Source: Gelatoporia subvermispora B
Taxonomy: Eukaryota; Basidiomycota; Agaricomycetes; Polyporales; Gelatoporiaceae
Assembly: GCA_000320605.2 (NCBI GenBank)
Contig: KB445796.1
Span: 646,282 to 710,281, forward strand
DNA: 64,000 nt
Direction of reading: 5' to 3'
Both the position numbers and the translations under genes were made by a program. Shown piece by piece: positions 11,080 through 21,398 of the stretch (position 1 is the stretch's first letter; the number at the start of each line of letters is the position of its first letter). The notes below the pieces were generated by a model, which searched no databases, was not told where the DNA came from, and was given only the letters and a program-made list of their open reading frames with translations.

Positions 11080-12794
11080 ATGGCAGACCTTGGCCCAGAT
11101 ATTGCAAGCGATCCAATCGTAAGCATCCTGCAGAGCGAGTATGTTGGGCATGATTGCATTGCATAGCTTCTTTTCATTTCAGTTTTCTCTCACATAGCTG
11201 GATATCGACGTGCTGCACCGTTGCGACTTCTGGTGCGTTCCACACATATAGTGTCTCCCCTGCGTTGACGAAAATACTCACAGTACTAGTGTTCTATGAT
11301 CATATTATGACTCTTCCTCGTGAGATTGATCTCATCTGGGGTAGAAAATGGAGCAGTGTGACAATACTATTTCACTTTAATCGCTGGGCGATATTCGTAT
11401 GGGCTGTGCAACAACTACCATTCACAGTTCTCCCACTGCTTGAAGCTCAGGTGCGTATGCCGAATTGATAATGCGAAGGGAAATAACTCCACACATTCGT
11501 GTTCTATAGAGGTGTGTGGGTCTGACTGTATTGGTAATCATTCAGCTGACTGTGGATTGCCGAAACAAAGTTGTGTCGGATTCTATATTTTCAACTTCGC
11601 TTTTACTCTTCTACTTTTCGCAATATGGGCAGGTGAGACTTTGCTGACGTACATAACGTACGAGAAACACTCAAGTCATTGATGCGATCCCTAGCGTTTT
11701 CTAGTTTCCGGACATTCGGCATTAGCGGCAGAAATTGGTGGCTTGCCACGGCTGTATGTGCACTCAATATGGTTCCGGTGGGAACGAATGGGGTATGTGA
11801 TGGACTCATTCGCTATGTGCACGCCCTTTATTGTCTCTGAAACTCCACATAGTATGCTTTCTTTGCCACTACCTGGTACGGAGTTCAGTATCTTCCGGGA
11901 TACGGGGAGTTATGCACCAATGGGAACAACCAAACCGAGGCTTCATTCATATCGTAAGTTGTCGTGTGGATAGCAACCCAAGGATCTTCACTGACGTCTC
12001 ACAGGTGTACGTCTGCCTTCACCAGCTCACCACCGGCACATTTTCACTCACGTCGTATCAGCCGAGCTTTGCACTAGAATTTCTGTTGCTGTAGCGGACT
12101 TGTTGGTTCTTCTCATCACTTGGAGAAAAACATACGGCCTCTATCGGATATCTAAGCGCAACAACGTCCCCGCGCCAATACTAGGCTTGCTGCTCAAAGA
12201 TGGTAAGGGTTACTTCGTTTCGTGCTTTTATAATGCTTCTGATGCCGAGTTTCCTTACAGGAACCCTGTACTTTGTGTACGTCTCATAGCGTTCAGTCGC
12301 ACTCGTTCTGTAATACTTTTCCTTAAGGATCCTTCTTGCTCTCAACATCTTGAATGTCGTCGGAAACATGACCAATGTAGAGCCTTATGAACCTTATTCT
12401 TGATTATGGAGCGCTGATGCATCGATAGGCTTTCTCCTTTACAGTGACCCTGTTCACTACACCGTAAATGCCTCTATCAACCCAACAAGTGATCTCCCGC
12501 TCACAGCGTGCCAGGATCTCGTCTATTATCATAACCCATTTTCTTCTGGACCTGCGTCAGGTCACATATCTGCCTCCGGACGACAACCATGATGATGCTC
12601 TGTCACCAAACCGGACTCGCTCGTGGAATTCCCGCCTCAGTCTACCTATCTGCTTTGTCGACAACATGGGCGAAGACCTCGAATACGATTGCTCTGACGC
12701 AATAGAAATTGACAGTGTCGGGGAAAGGGATATCGAAACGAATACTTCCACAGGTGGAAGTTCAGGATTCAGGCCCATAACGAGCTCCAGTTGA
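11080..12794 (+). CDS. DUF6533 domain membrane protein (copy 3)
   Basis: The start is taken at ATG 11080 (MADLGPDIASDP), in a position equivalent to copy 2, with the first donor GTAAGC right after. The DUF6533 core is clear at about 11284-11450: VFYDHIMTLPREIDLIWGRK, then LFHFNRWAIFVWA. Hydrophobic segments follow through 12330. The last exon starts near 12514 and gives ITHFLLDLRQ and FVDNMGEDLEYD. The stop is at 12792-12794. Protein-level similarity to copies 1 and 2 is limited mainly to the core and the tail, so this is an older paralogue. It is predicted to be a multi-span membrane protein of unknown role. Some middle exons could not be fitted with certainty, so a damaged copy is possible. 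Confidence 0.6.
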
Positions 12795-13358
12795 TGTGGT
12801 ATGCCCTCGTAGTACGGTGTGCCAGTATCATTGTTGTCCCGCTGATATGGTGCAATACTGAACGTTGCGCCTGGCTCAGGAATTTTTTGTAAGCAGTTTG
12901 GGGTCTGCACTAGTACTAACAGTGCGAGAGTAAGTGCGTCCATGCCGCCGATTGCCCACCGTACTGAGTGTTGCCATTCGTTCCGTTCGGCTAGAAACTC
13001 GCCGATCGCCAGTGGTCAAGTCTGCCATCGGCTTTGCTGCTGACTTGCATATATAATTGGCTGTAAAAGAAGAAGGTATCATACACCGAGATGACCGGAA
13101 TCTGGGCCTGGGTATACCAAGGCAGCAGGATGATAGCTGTCAAGAAAGGAACAAAACATAGAACTTATCGGGATCAGGGTTGACTCAATCTACGCAGGGT
13201 GGTCCACAGCGTTTACGCACAGTTAGGATAAAATATGCGCTTAAGCATTGAATTTTGTGGATAGAAAAGTACTGTACAAGCTGAGCCCGACTTCAATCAC
13301 TCCATATGTCTCTCGGCTGCACAGCACCATCAGCATAGGCCATCAGCAAAATATCATT
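12795..13358. other. Intergenic, possible minus-strand coding debris
   Basis: Reading the minus strand between about 13020 and 12800 gives an open stretch with LAERNEWQHSVRWAIGGMDA followed by a hydrophobic run TLALLVLVQT. It may be a fragment of another gene overlapping the tail of DUF6533 copy 3, but no start, intron set or family was found. Confidence 0.3.
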
Positions 13359-13505
13359 CCTGCTTTTGTCGCTTTTACGTCTTTTTTAGTCGGTAAGCGC
13401 CCCCAAAGCGAGAAAAGTACGAAAATCCCAGTCCAATGGGACTGGGATTTTCCCGCTTTTCCTGCTTTGGGCTACCAAAGCAGGAAAAGCGACGCCAAAG
13501 CAAAT
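13359..13505. repeat. Nested inverted repeat (foldback element)
   Basis: The centre is a perfect 13-bp-arm hairpin at 13422-13451 (AAAATCCCAGTCC, 4-base loop, reverse complement). It is extended outward by imperfect arms of the CCCAAAGCGAGAAAAG type facing CTTTTCCTGCTTTGGG. Further copies of AAAGCAGGAAAAGCG lie beyond on both sides (13359-13377 inverted, 13477-13491 direct). It has no coding content. It may be a small foldback transposon, or a hairpin that forms in a transcript. Confidence 0.65.
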
Positions 13506-13902
13506 AGGAGAATTTCCTGATGCCGCCTACTCGCAGCTCGCCTCCACTTCAATCAAGACTACGTTGTGAGGTGGGATATTAAGTGTGTCGTTCGATGAGA
13601 AGCAGGGGTGTTGCAGAGAGTACGACCTATGCGCAAGGCGCACACGCACTACCACAGAGTACAACTCGAACGGCGATCGACAGGATCGGGATCTGGTGGG
13701 TATACCACGTGCGCATCCACGTGAGCGAGATCTGATCGCGAATTCGAATGCACGCGCGCACGGCGCGCGCGGGAGGTACATCCTGTATCCTCCTCTATCA
13801 GTTCCTCTATCCATTCACGCCTCACTTAAAGCGCCGCCGTTGTTCGCGTCTGGATCCTGGCTTTTGTCTACCACCTGCAGGCTAGCTGAGAGCGAGGATA
13901 CT
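13506..13902. promoter_or_regulatory. Upstream region of the SET-domain gene
   Basis: This GC-rich 400-bp stretch precedes the chosen start at 13903. An in-frame open stretch continues upstream to an ATG at 13585, so a longer leader cannot be excluded, but that translation is Arg-rich and low in complexity. A self-complementary CGCGCGCACGGCGCGCGCG-like run at about 13752-13770 is notable. No TATA box was recognised. Confidence 0.35.
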
Positions 13903-16900
13903 ATGCCCGCTGGCGGTGATCGCTCACCCATGCCTGCATGGACAACACTCAGAGGTACGTGAGGTTCTCTAGCGATCAATGCCGCGTCGACTGATGACAT
14001 CTCAGATAGCAGTATAGTATCTGATCCATCTCGTGGAGAGAGGTCGCGTCAGGCGAGCACGCCGAGCGAGCTCATGCGAGACGAGTTGGAGGATTCTGTT
14101 CCGCCGCCACCCCGTAAGCGAAAACCTAGGACGAGCGGAAGTGGTGACGAGGGCAACGGTACTAAGACGAAGAAGCGGGCAAGGATGCATGGAGAGGCTC
14201 CAGGGTCATCTGCTAGTCAAGGTGCTCGTCTTGATGACATCTTTCGCATCTAACGGCGTGTCAAGTTAAATGTTACTCGCGCAGCGCGTCCGAAGTCACG
14301 ACCCGAGTTGGCAGTGAACATACCACCTGGATCTTCTGTGTCCGCCTCTTCTATCAGTCCAGTTACTCAGAAGAAGAAGAAGAAACGCAAGATTTTGAAC
14401 GAAGACGAACTTGCCGAACTCGCGCGACGCCCAGTGCCCTCGCTATCTGAGGACCCTGGTCCTTCGTCCTCTAGACCGGTCAAGATATTCACATCTTCTC
14501 AGCCTGTTGTCCCTCGTCCGTTCAAGCTGAGTGGGAAGAGCAAGGCTCAGGCGGCTAACGAGGACTCAGACGAAGCAGTGGTGATCCCGCGCAAGAAGTC
14601 TTCTGCGACTGCGATAGTCCCCGAACCCCCTGCAACCCAGCCTTCAGCGAGTACTTCCAAGCGGGCGAATCAAGTAATCGAAAATGAGAGATACGACCGG
14701 GAGTCAAATACCGGTACGGCGCCTTCGTCGGATACGGCTCGTTCGCGCCCTAGACCGACATCACTGGGAGACGCCGCCAAGTCTAGCTCTTCCATGAGAG
14801 GACCGCCGGCTACCCAACCAGTCTCATCCAGAAAGGAGTCATCTGGTTTGACCCTCCCCCAGTCTCAGCCAGCGTCCTCCGCACGCGCCTTGGGGAAACG
14901 TCGTCAGGCATCCTCAGACAATTCGAAGAGAGCTTCAAGTTCGTCTCGAGCATCTTCGCCTGAATTCCCGGAGAGCATTTCAGCGTCGGTCGCCGCTGAC
15001 ATGCGGAATAAGCAGGTCGCACGCAAGGTCCCGTCATCAGCCGCACGGCTCAAGAACGGGCCACAAAAGGAGAAATGGCAAAAGGGTCTCGATAGTATGT
15101 CGTCTATGCGTTGATTATATTGTGTTGCATGCGCCTCATTGATATGCAGAGGGTATGAAACATCTGGAGAAGACGAATCAAGCAATCTCTTCTCGACCCA
15201 ACGTGTCGACGCCGCCTCTCAGGCGTGATAGGACCCAGCAGGAGGTAATCGAACTATCAGATGACGACGCGCCTGTGAAGGCGAAGAGGACCATAAAGGC
15301 CTCGAAGCCGTTGCGACCTGGTATGCGTCCACTCTCCAATTAGTGCTGAAAGAACTATGCTTATACGAGAGTAGCTACAAAACGTCCGCGCAAGACGGAG
15401 CCTGTCAAAATCTCAGATGAGATTATCATCATATCTGACAGTGATGAAGGCCCTTGCCCTCCGAGACCGTCGCAGGTCACTCTCAGGGTCGATGATGACG
15501 GAGCTATCGTCCTCAGTGATGACGAAGCCGACGAGCCCGCTGCCCAGCAATCTGCTGCCTCTCCACCCGCTTCTCCTCACAAGCCCACCTCCGCATCCTC
15601 GCTTGCCCCACCCCGTTCTCCTGCTCCACCTTCGTCGCCGCCGCCGTTTGTGCGTGAACCGGACGACCTATTTGCGAATAATGGGCCCGAAGATGTGCAC
15701 CTTGGCCCTCCCCTAGAAGATGCCATAATCCCATCGGGGCCACTGGCGGACATCGGTAACGATACCTCCGAGTTGTTGGATGCTGACAATCCTGGCCTCG
15801 CGGAGAGGTTCCAGAGCTTAGGCCTGAGCCAATTTATCGAAGACGGTGTCCCTGTAGAGCAAGACGATGGCCTCGTTGAACACGAAATGACCTCCGAGTC
15901 CAATTCCGATCCCCCGACCTCTCTTCCGCCGTCAACCACGCCCGAAGCGATCTCGGAGGATCATATAGTGCTACCTTCAGGGGCCTCCGAACCCGACATC
16001 TCTGAAATCCTGGCCGGGTCTCCCGCCGGTGTTGAGGCCCCGGATCGGATGGTTGATGAAGAAGTGAACGAGGAGGCGAACATTTCGCAGGAAACTGCAA
16101 CATTTACAGTGACGGAGTCAACCGCGGCCGAGCCTGCTGTAGATCAATCGCTACGCGAAGATTCGCCAATGGAAGTTGATAGAATCGCTCCACGGGATCC
16201 TGTGGCTGCTGAAGAACCAAGTAGCAGAGAGGACAACAACCGTCCTGGACTCACAACCCCCATTATCGACGTCCCGGTTTCGAGTACTCCGAATAGTGCG
16301 CCCCTTCAAGCTCCGCCTTTCCAGGTGCAAACCTCTTCAGCACCAACCTCCCCAACGAGTAGCGTATACTCAACTCCGGGACGACGACCCAGGCCGCCTG
16401 AAGTCGGGATCACGTCGACCGTATTTGGGGGACCGGACGGGTTCTTCGTACAGGCGTTCAAGGCGCGCGAAAGGGCGCTATCTGCCTCCAAGAGTATGTC
16501 GACGCGCGAGACGTCGCAGGCGTCTACCACAGGTGATAAGCCTCCGACTGCCACATCTACGTCCAGCTATACCCACGGGCTTTCGTTACCGCGTTCTGGG
16601 CAGGCGGGCATTGCACGCAGTATACCATCACTTCCTATGCCTGCTGCTGTATCCCAGATAACTCCCGAAGCACCGACTCAGCTTGCACCCCCGGTACCTG
16701 ATGGAGCTGAAATCCCGAGTGATGACATCCCCGACATCCCGTTCCCTTCGCCTCCTCGGAAAACCAAACCGACTTCCTTGTCTCCTGGTCCGAAACCGAG
16801 TCGGCCAAATATGGCATCACTCCGAAAGTCGTCGTTATCCCAAGTCATTAACCGCGCCTTTAATTCGAACGCGCGGAAGCAACCAGCTCACAAGAAGGAG

Positions 16901-19171
16901 GCGAAGATGATTGATTTGACGCTGGACTCGAGCGAGCCCTCCACATCTGCGCGGTCATCGCCTATACCCCCATCTGGTGGCAACGACGCCCAGAACGATG
17001 TAGCGAGGGAACATGAAGACGTCGTTATGGGCGGTAAGGATGTATACAACGTTGCTGGCATGGCTAGTAGCTTAATATTCTCCTTTCCAGATGTGGCAGC
17101 GAGAGCTACCGAATCTGCTATTACCGTGAAGGAGATAAGTCAAGTGACGGTCAATTCTCCTTCGGTGGTCACGAACGTCCAGCAACCTAATGAGGCCGAG
17201 CGGCCAAAGAGACTGAGCTTAGACGTATTCCGACGACCGCGTGTACAGGATTCCTCGCTAGCAGTTGCATCCTCTGCTCAAGTGGTGACCACAAGCTCCC
17301 AGGTCGAAAGCAGCGTAACGGTGACGGATACCCGAGTTACTATGGTCGAGGTCACTCGCTCTGAGGACATGACGTCCGTCCGTGTTGCCGAGTCGTCTGA
17401 GGCTTCAGCTTTGCAGAGCGACGATGAAGAGCGCGAATGTATCGACTTGTTGATGTATCCCGAAGACAGAAGCCTCGAGGTACGCTTACCGTTCTGGCTT
17501 AGAGTGGTGTATTTGAATGACGGCCTCGTGTCCAGACTTCCGAGGGAGATAGCAACTTCGTCATCCCGGTGGAGGTGCCCGACGTTCCTACACCTGAAGA
17601 CAGTCTTGTTGGAACGGAGCGGCCACGGCGCTCCTCGCGACTCTCACGAAGCTCTCGCAACTCATCATCGATCGAGCCGGCCGAGCTTGATCCGCTCATC
17701 CTGGCCCCCGAGCCCCGCATCGTGCAAGCGGATGTGGACGCCGAAGAGCAGCACTTCCGCGAGGTAGCGTCGCATCACGGGTTCAGCGTGATCTCTTGGA
17801 GGGTGGACGCGAAGCAGATCTGCCAGCGGTTCCGCGAGTTCGCAGACCCCGCGAAGCGTGCGGAGGACATCCCGCACGAGTTGCAGGACCGTATCAACGC
17901 ACTGCCCGATGCGGCACGTCGTGCAAACGGGATGCAGGTCACTCTGTTCGAGGCGGCGATCGTGGACAACACGGTTGATGACGAGCCGGTCGCGCCGCCG
18001 ATCCGTGTCGTAAACGAGGTCGACGATGAGCTCACTCCGCCATTCGAGTTTTATTATTCGAACCAGATGTGGCACCACCCGGACGTGCCACTACCGGATG
18101 AGGAGAACCTGGAGGGCTGTGACTGCATCGGGACGTGTAATCCGATGTCGAAGACATGCTCGTGCCTGCAGCGGCAGCGTCGGGCGGTGGACTTTGTTGA
18201 TGGTTTCCTGTATGATACCAAAGGGAGGTTGTGGGTCCATGAATATCCCATATTCGAGTGTAACGCCCTGTGCGGATGTTCCGAGGACTGCATCAATCGA
18301 GTATGTCTTCTTTCTCTCCTTAGATGCACTTACTCACCAGCTCATCTTTCAGGTGGTTCAGCACGGCCGGAAGTACGCGATTAATATTCAGAAGACGCCT
18401 AAAAAGGGATGGGGTAAGTGCTCGTCAAATGATCGATCGCATCTTCACATCTTATTTGTCTGCTAAGGTGTTTTCAACGGCGGACACAAGAAGATACCAG
18501 CTAACACATTCGTCGGCATATACGCTGGAGAATATATAACAGATGCCGAAGCTGAGAGACGCGGGGTGTAAGTTTGATGCGACAATTCTGTCAGCTTACT
18601 GGAGATTGACAAGTCGAACAGGAAATACAATAAGTTCGGAAGAACGTATCTATTTGACATTGACTTCTGGCATCTAAGGGCCGGCCTCGAAGATCCAGAA
18701 TCGTGGGATGTGAAGTATCTAGTCGATGCGTACCACGTCGGCAATGTGAGTGCAGCCCTTCCTACACCCGTCGTCATCGCTCACTGTACTGTATTGCAGT
18801 TCACCCGCTATCTGGTAAGCACAATATCACAATCACATGTCTTGAGTACCGACATTTGCGTCTCAGAACCATAGCTGCGATCCGAATTGCATCCTCAACC
18901 CGTGTTACATCAACGATGCCAATATCGACAAGCCACTCCTTGCGATTTTCACCTTGCGCGACGTTGAACCAAGAGAAGAATTATGCTTCTCTTATTATGG
19001 CTTTGACGACGACAATGATCCAGAAGGACAGGTAACATCTCTGGGCGCCGATTTCGATGACACTGCTAACATCTTTCAATGTAGAACAAGTTATTCAATA
19101 ATGATGACGCGGTGTACGTTGAATGCCAATGCGGAGCAGCGAAGTGTCGGGGTGGCATGTGGAAAGCGTGA
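13903..19171 (+). CDS. Histone H3-K9 methyltransferase (SUV39/Clr4 family), pre-SET, SET and post-SET
   Basis: The enzyme transfers methyl groups from S-adenosylmethionine to histone H3 lysine 9, founding heterochromatin. The start is ATG 13903 (MPAGGDRSPMPAW). The first roughly 1,100 residues are low-complexity, Ser/Pro/Glu-rich, with a KKKKKRK basic run near 14370 and motifs VIELSDDD, IIIISDSDE, AIVLSDDE and MIDLTLDSS. Pre-SET cysteines follow (CDCIGTCNPMSKTCSCL, then FECNALCGCSEDC). The SET domain is spread over several exons: GWGVFNGG, FVGIYAGEYITDAEAE, YLFDIDFW, VDAYHVGNFTRYLNHSCDPN, FSYYGFDD. The post-SET CQCGAAKCRGGMW ends the protein; the TGA is at 19169-19171. Catalytic NHSC and the final tyrosine region are intact. 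No N-terminal chromodomain was recognised. The size is about 1,500 residues, much longer than Clr4. Family assignment rests on the Clr4/SUV39-like pre-SET and post-SET; a relative such as SETDB is less likely. Confidence 0.9.
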
Positions 19172-19424
19172 TCACCGTACAATTGTCGTACAATGATGTC
19201 TGTAAATGCTGCATATTATCTGTACATCCCTTTACAAGTTTTTTACTACGGGTTCTGAGTGTACCTGCTTTCGTTGTATGGATAATTCTGACGATGCGCT
19301 GTGTTCTTATCTTCGCTCCATATATGCGGTAGTAAAGACCGTGGCTTCTCCTGCTTTCGTCCTCAGAAGGGCACATTAACTCTACAGTAATCAGCATTGC
19401 ACATCTTTTGAATTTGTATCGTGT
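19172..19424. terminator. Convergent 3-prime ends
   Basis: This 250-bp stretch lies between the stop of the plus-strand SET gene and the stop of the minus-strand gene at 19425. It must hold both polyadenylation regions; no single clear AATAAA was identified. Confidence 0.4.
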
Positions 19425-20321
19425 CTACAACGGCTCTATGTCCATGGCATCTTCGGGCGGCGGCGTCGCCAGGGGGCTTGTGTCCATCATGACCTCGGTG
19501 TCTGAATCCAGCTCTGCAAACCTCTCCTCCAGCGGTATATCATCGAAGTAGTTCAGCACGGGTTCCGGTGTTGGCTCGTTTGCATCCGCTGCGACGTCCG
19601 GCTTGGGAATCGAGCGGAAGAGCACGAGCGCCTTGCTCGGGTCCGCGTGCACAGGGTTCCGCGCATATATTGGGAGGTCGTTGTGGCGCGCGATGCGCTG
19701 GAGTAGCGCGGGGGACACGGTGACGTCCGCGAGATGCTCCGCCGACGCGTCCGCGTCCGAACCTTCGGTGTCCGAGTCTTCGAGGTCGGTGACGACGATG
19801 CCTACGCGGCGGTCAGATGCGGAGCGGGATGGTACGGGATCGATGCACGCACGGTCTTTCTCGATCTCGTACCAGGAGGGGATCTTCATGCGCACGTCTT
19901 GTATCTCGGCCTGCTCCGGAGACGTTGGCTCTTCGACCGATTCAGGGAAGACGACAGTCGGATGGGGTGGCTGCGCAGCGTATACACCACTAGAGGTAGA
20001 CGCATGCCATGGCGGCGGGCCTTGGAAGCTGTGTGTGGCTGGTGATGCGGTCGCGGCGCTGAGTGGAGTGTTCAGCAACGATATTGTCGGCCCGTGCGCG
20101 GAGGCGGGCGAGCGCTCGACGATGGCGTTCAGGTCGAGCTGGGCAAGCCCCTTTTCTAGTAGATCACACCTACGACGTTTTGTGCGCGGAGGTGACGGCG
20201 AGCGGGCGATGTGCTCGCTGCCGCTCGAGCTCTCAGAGTCGTCAGAGTGATCCTTGCGCTTGAGCGATGGCATACGGAACCAAGGGTGAGACTGGTAGGA
20301 GGATGCTGCCCAGGTGGTCAT
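19425..20321 (-). CDS. Unknown acidic Ser/Pro-rich protein, 298 aa
   Basis: This is a single open frame. The start may be at 20321 or at the internal methionine that begins MPSLKRKDHSDDSESSSG. Near the N-terminus there is a Ser/Asp run followed by SPSPPRTKRRRCD, a good nuclear localisation candidate, then LLEKGLAQLDLNAIVE. The middle contains KIPSWYEIEKDRACIDPVPS and a DLEDSDTEGSDADASAE acidic patch. A later block ALLQRIARHNDLPIYARNP looks folded and conserved, and the end is acidic (DDIPLEERFAELDSDTEVM). GC3 and codon usage look like a real gene, and the frame is long with no introns. I do not recognise the family. It is convergent with the methyltransferase gene. Confidence 0.7.
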   Translation of the reverse strand: MTTWAASSYQSHPWFRMPSLKRKDHSDDSESSSGSEHIARSPSPPRTKRRRCDLLEKGLAQLDLNAIVERSPASAHGPTISLLNTPLSAATASPATHSFQGPPPWHASTSSGVYAAQPPHPTVVFPESVEEPTSPEQAEIQDVRMKIPSWYEIEKDRACIDPVPSRSASDRRVGIVVTDLEDSDTEGSDADASAEHLADVTVSPALLQRIARHNDLPIYARNPVHADPSKALVLFRSIPKPDVAADANEPTPEPVLNYFDDIPLEERFAELDSDTEVMMDTSPLATPPPEDAMDIEPL

Positions 20322-20753
20322 GACCGGTCAGGTGAGGCGTGCGCGGTGCTTATAGTCAGAGAAGTTCAAGTTGAGAATATAAACGCGGAGGGCATGGGAA
20401 ACAGAGTGTGGCTCTGGGAATTGATGAACGTCCAGTTCGCGGAGATGCGCGCTCGTCCGAGTTGGTCCCCGAACTTTCTAGCTTTGACCTCATCTCATCA
20501 TTTTGGCATTCGGTCACGTGACCGCGCTCAATGGGCAAATAAAATTTTGCGAAGGACTCCCGCCGAATGGAGAAAGTTTTGGGAGCAGCACTGTACAGTT
20601 TGCGCACACGGGAGAGCATGGAGCGGGACATCGCGCATGTTGAGATCATGGATCGTCTGAGCATTATCACATACGAGGAATGAATGCATATAAAACAACA
20701 CGACTGCCGATGGCCGCATACACCCGCCCACACCAACATCCAAAGAGAAGAGC
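20322..20753. other. Intergenic between the 298-aa gene and RPS18
   Basis: This stretch contains the upstream region of the minus-strand gene at 19425-20321 and the 3-prime region of RPS18. Short frames on both strands are not supported. A CACGTGAC-type motif (GGTCACGTGACC) lies at about 20512-20523. Confidence 0.45.
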
Positions 20754-21398
20754 TTAACCGCGCTTCTTCGACACACCGACGGTCTTCCCGCGACGGCCTG
20801 TGCAATTGCGATTGTAAGCATCACACAACCCAAGTTGGACCGCCATGAATCCTTACCGGTGGTCTTGGTGTGCTGACCCCTCACACGGAGGCCCCAGAAG
20901 TGCCGCAGACCACGGTGGGCACGGATCTTCTTCAGCCGCTCAAGGTCATCACGGATCTTCGAGTCAACAGCGTTCGAGAGAATCTGCGAGTTCTTGCCGT
21001 CGACAATGTCCCGCTGCCTGTTCAGGAACCACGTCGGGATCTTGAACTGCGTAGGGTTTTGGATGATGGTGACAAGACGCTCGAGCTCGTCAGAGTTGAG
21101 CTCTCCCGCGCTACCCGCCCAGTCAATCTCGACAGCTCGCCTCTGAATATGAAGGTCTCCTCACCGCTTGTTCAAATCGACATCGGCCTTCTTGCAGACG
21201 ATGTTGGAGTACCGGCGACCGACACCCTTGATCTCCGTCAGAGCGTACATGATTTTGCGCTTTCCGTCAACATTGGTGTTGAGAAGACGGAGAATGTGCT
21301 ACACGTGCAAAGTTAGTCTTCCACGTATACGTTCATTTCTTGACGGTGCAGTAACGGACCTGGAACTGTTGGTGGGCTTCCGGGACGACGAGAGACAT
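20754..21398 (-). CDS. RPS18: 40S ribosomal protein S18 (uS13)
   Basis: This is a small-subunit ribosomal protein of the uS13 family, located at the head of the 40S subunit and contacting the 60S subunit. On the minus strand it starts [13 protein letters not shown] at 21398. After an intron of about 60 nt it continues [40 protein letters not shown] and DLNKR. A second intron follows, then [54 protein letters not shown] and [21 protein letters not shown] third intron lies before [14 protein letters not shown] and TAA. All splice sites are GT-AG and keep the frame, giving a full-length protein of the usual size (about 155 residues). The third intron splits the highly conserved TTG-RRG junction. 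Confidence 0.97.

Noticed and set aside
12557..12943. Minus-strand 128-codon frame as a full gene
   Set aside because: Most of it is antisense to the last exon of DUF6533 copy 3; only the part beyond 12800 could be coding debris.
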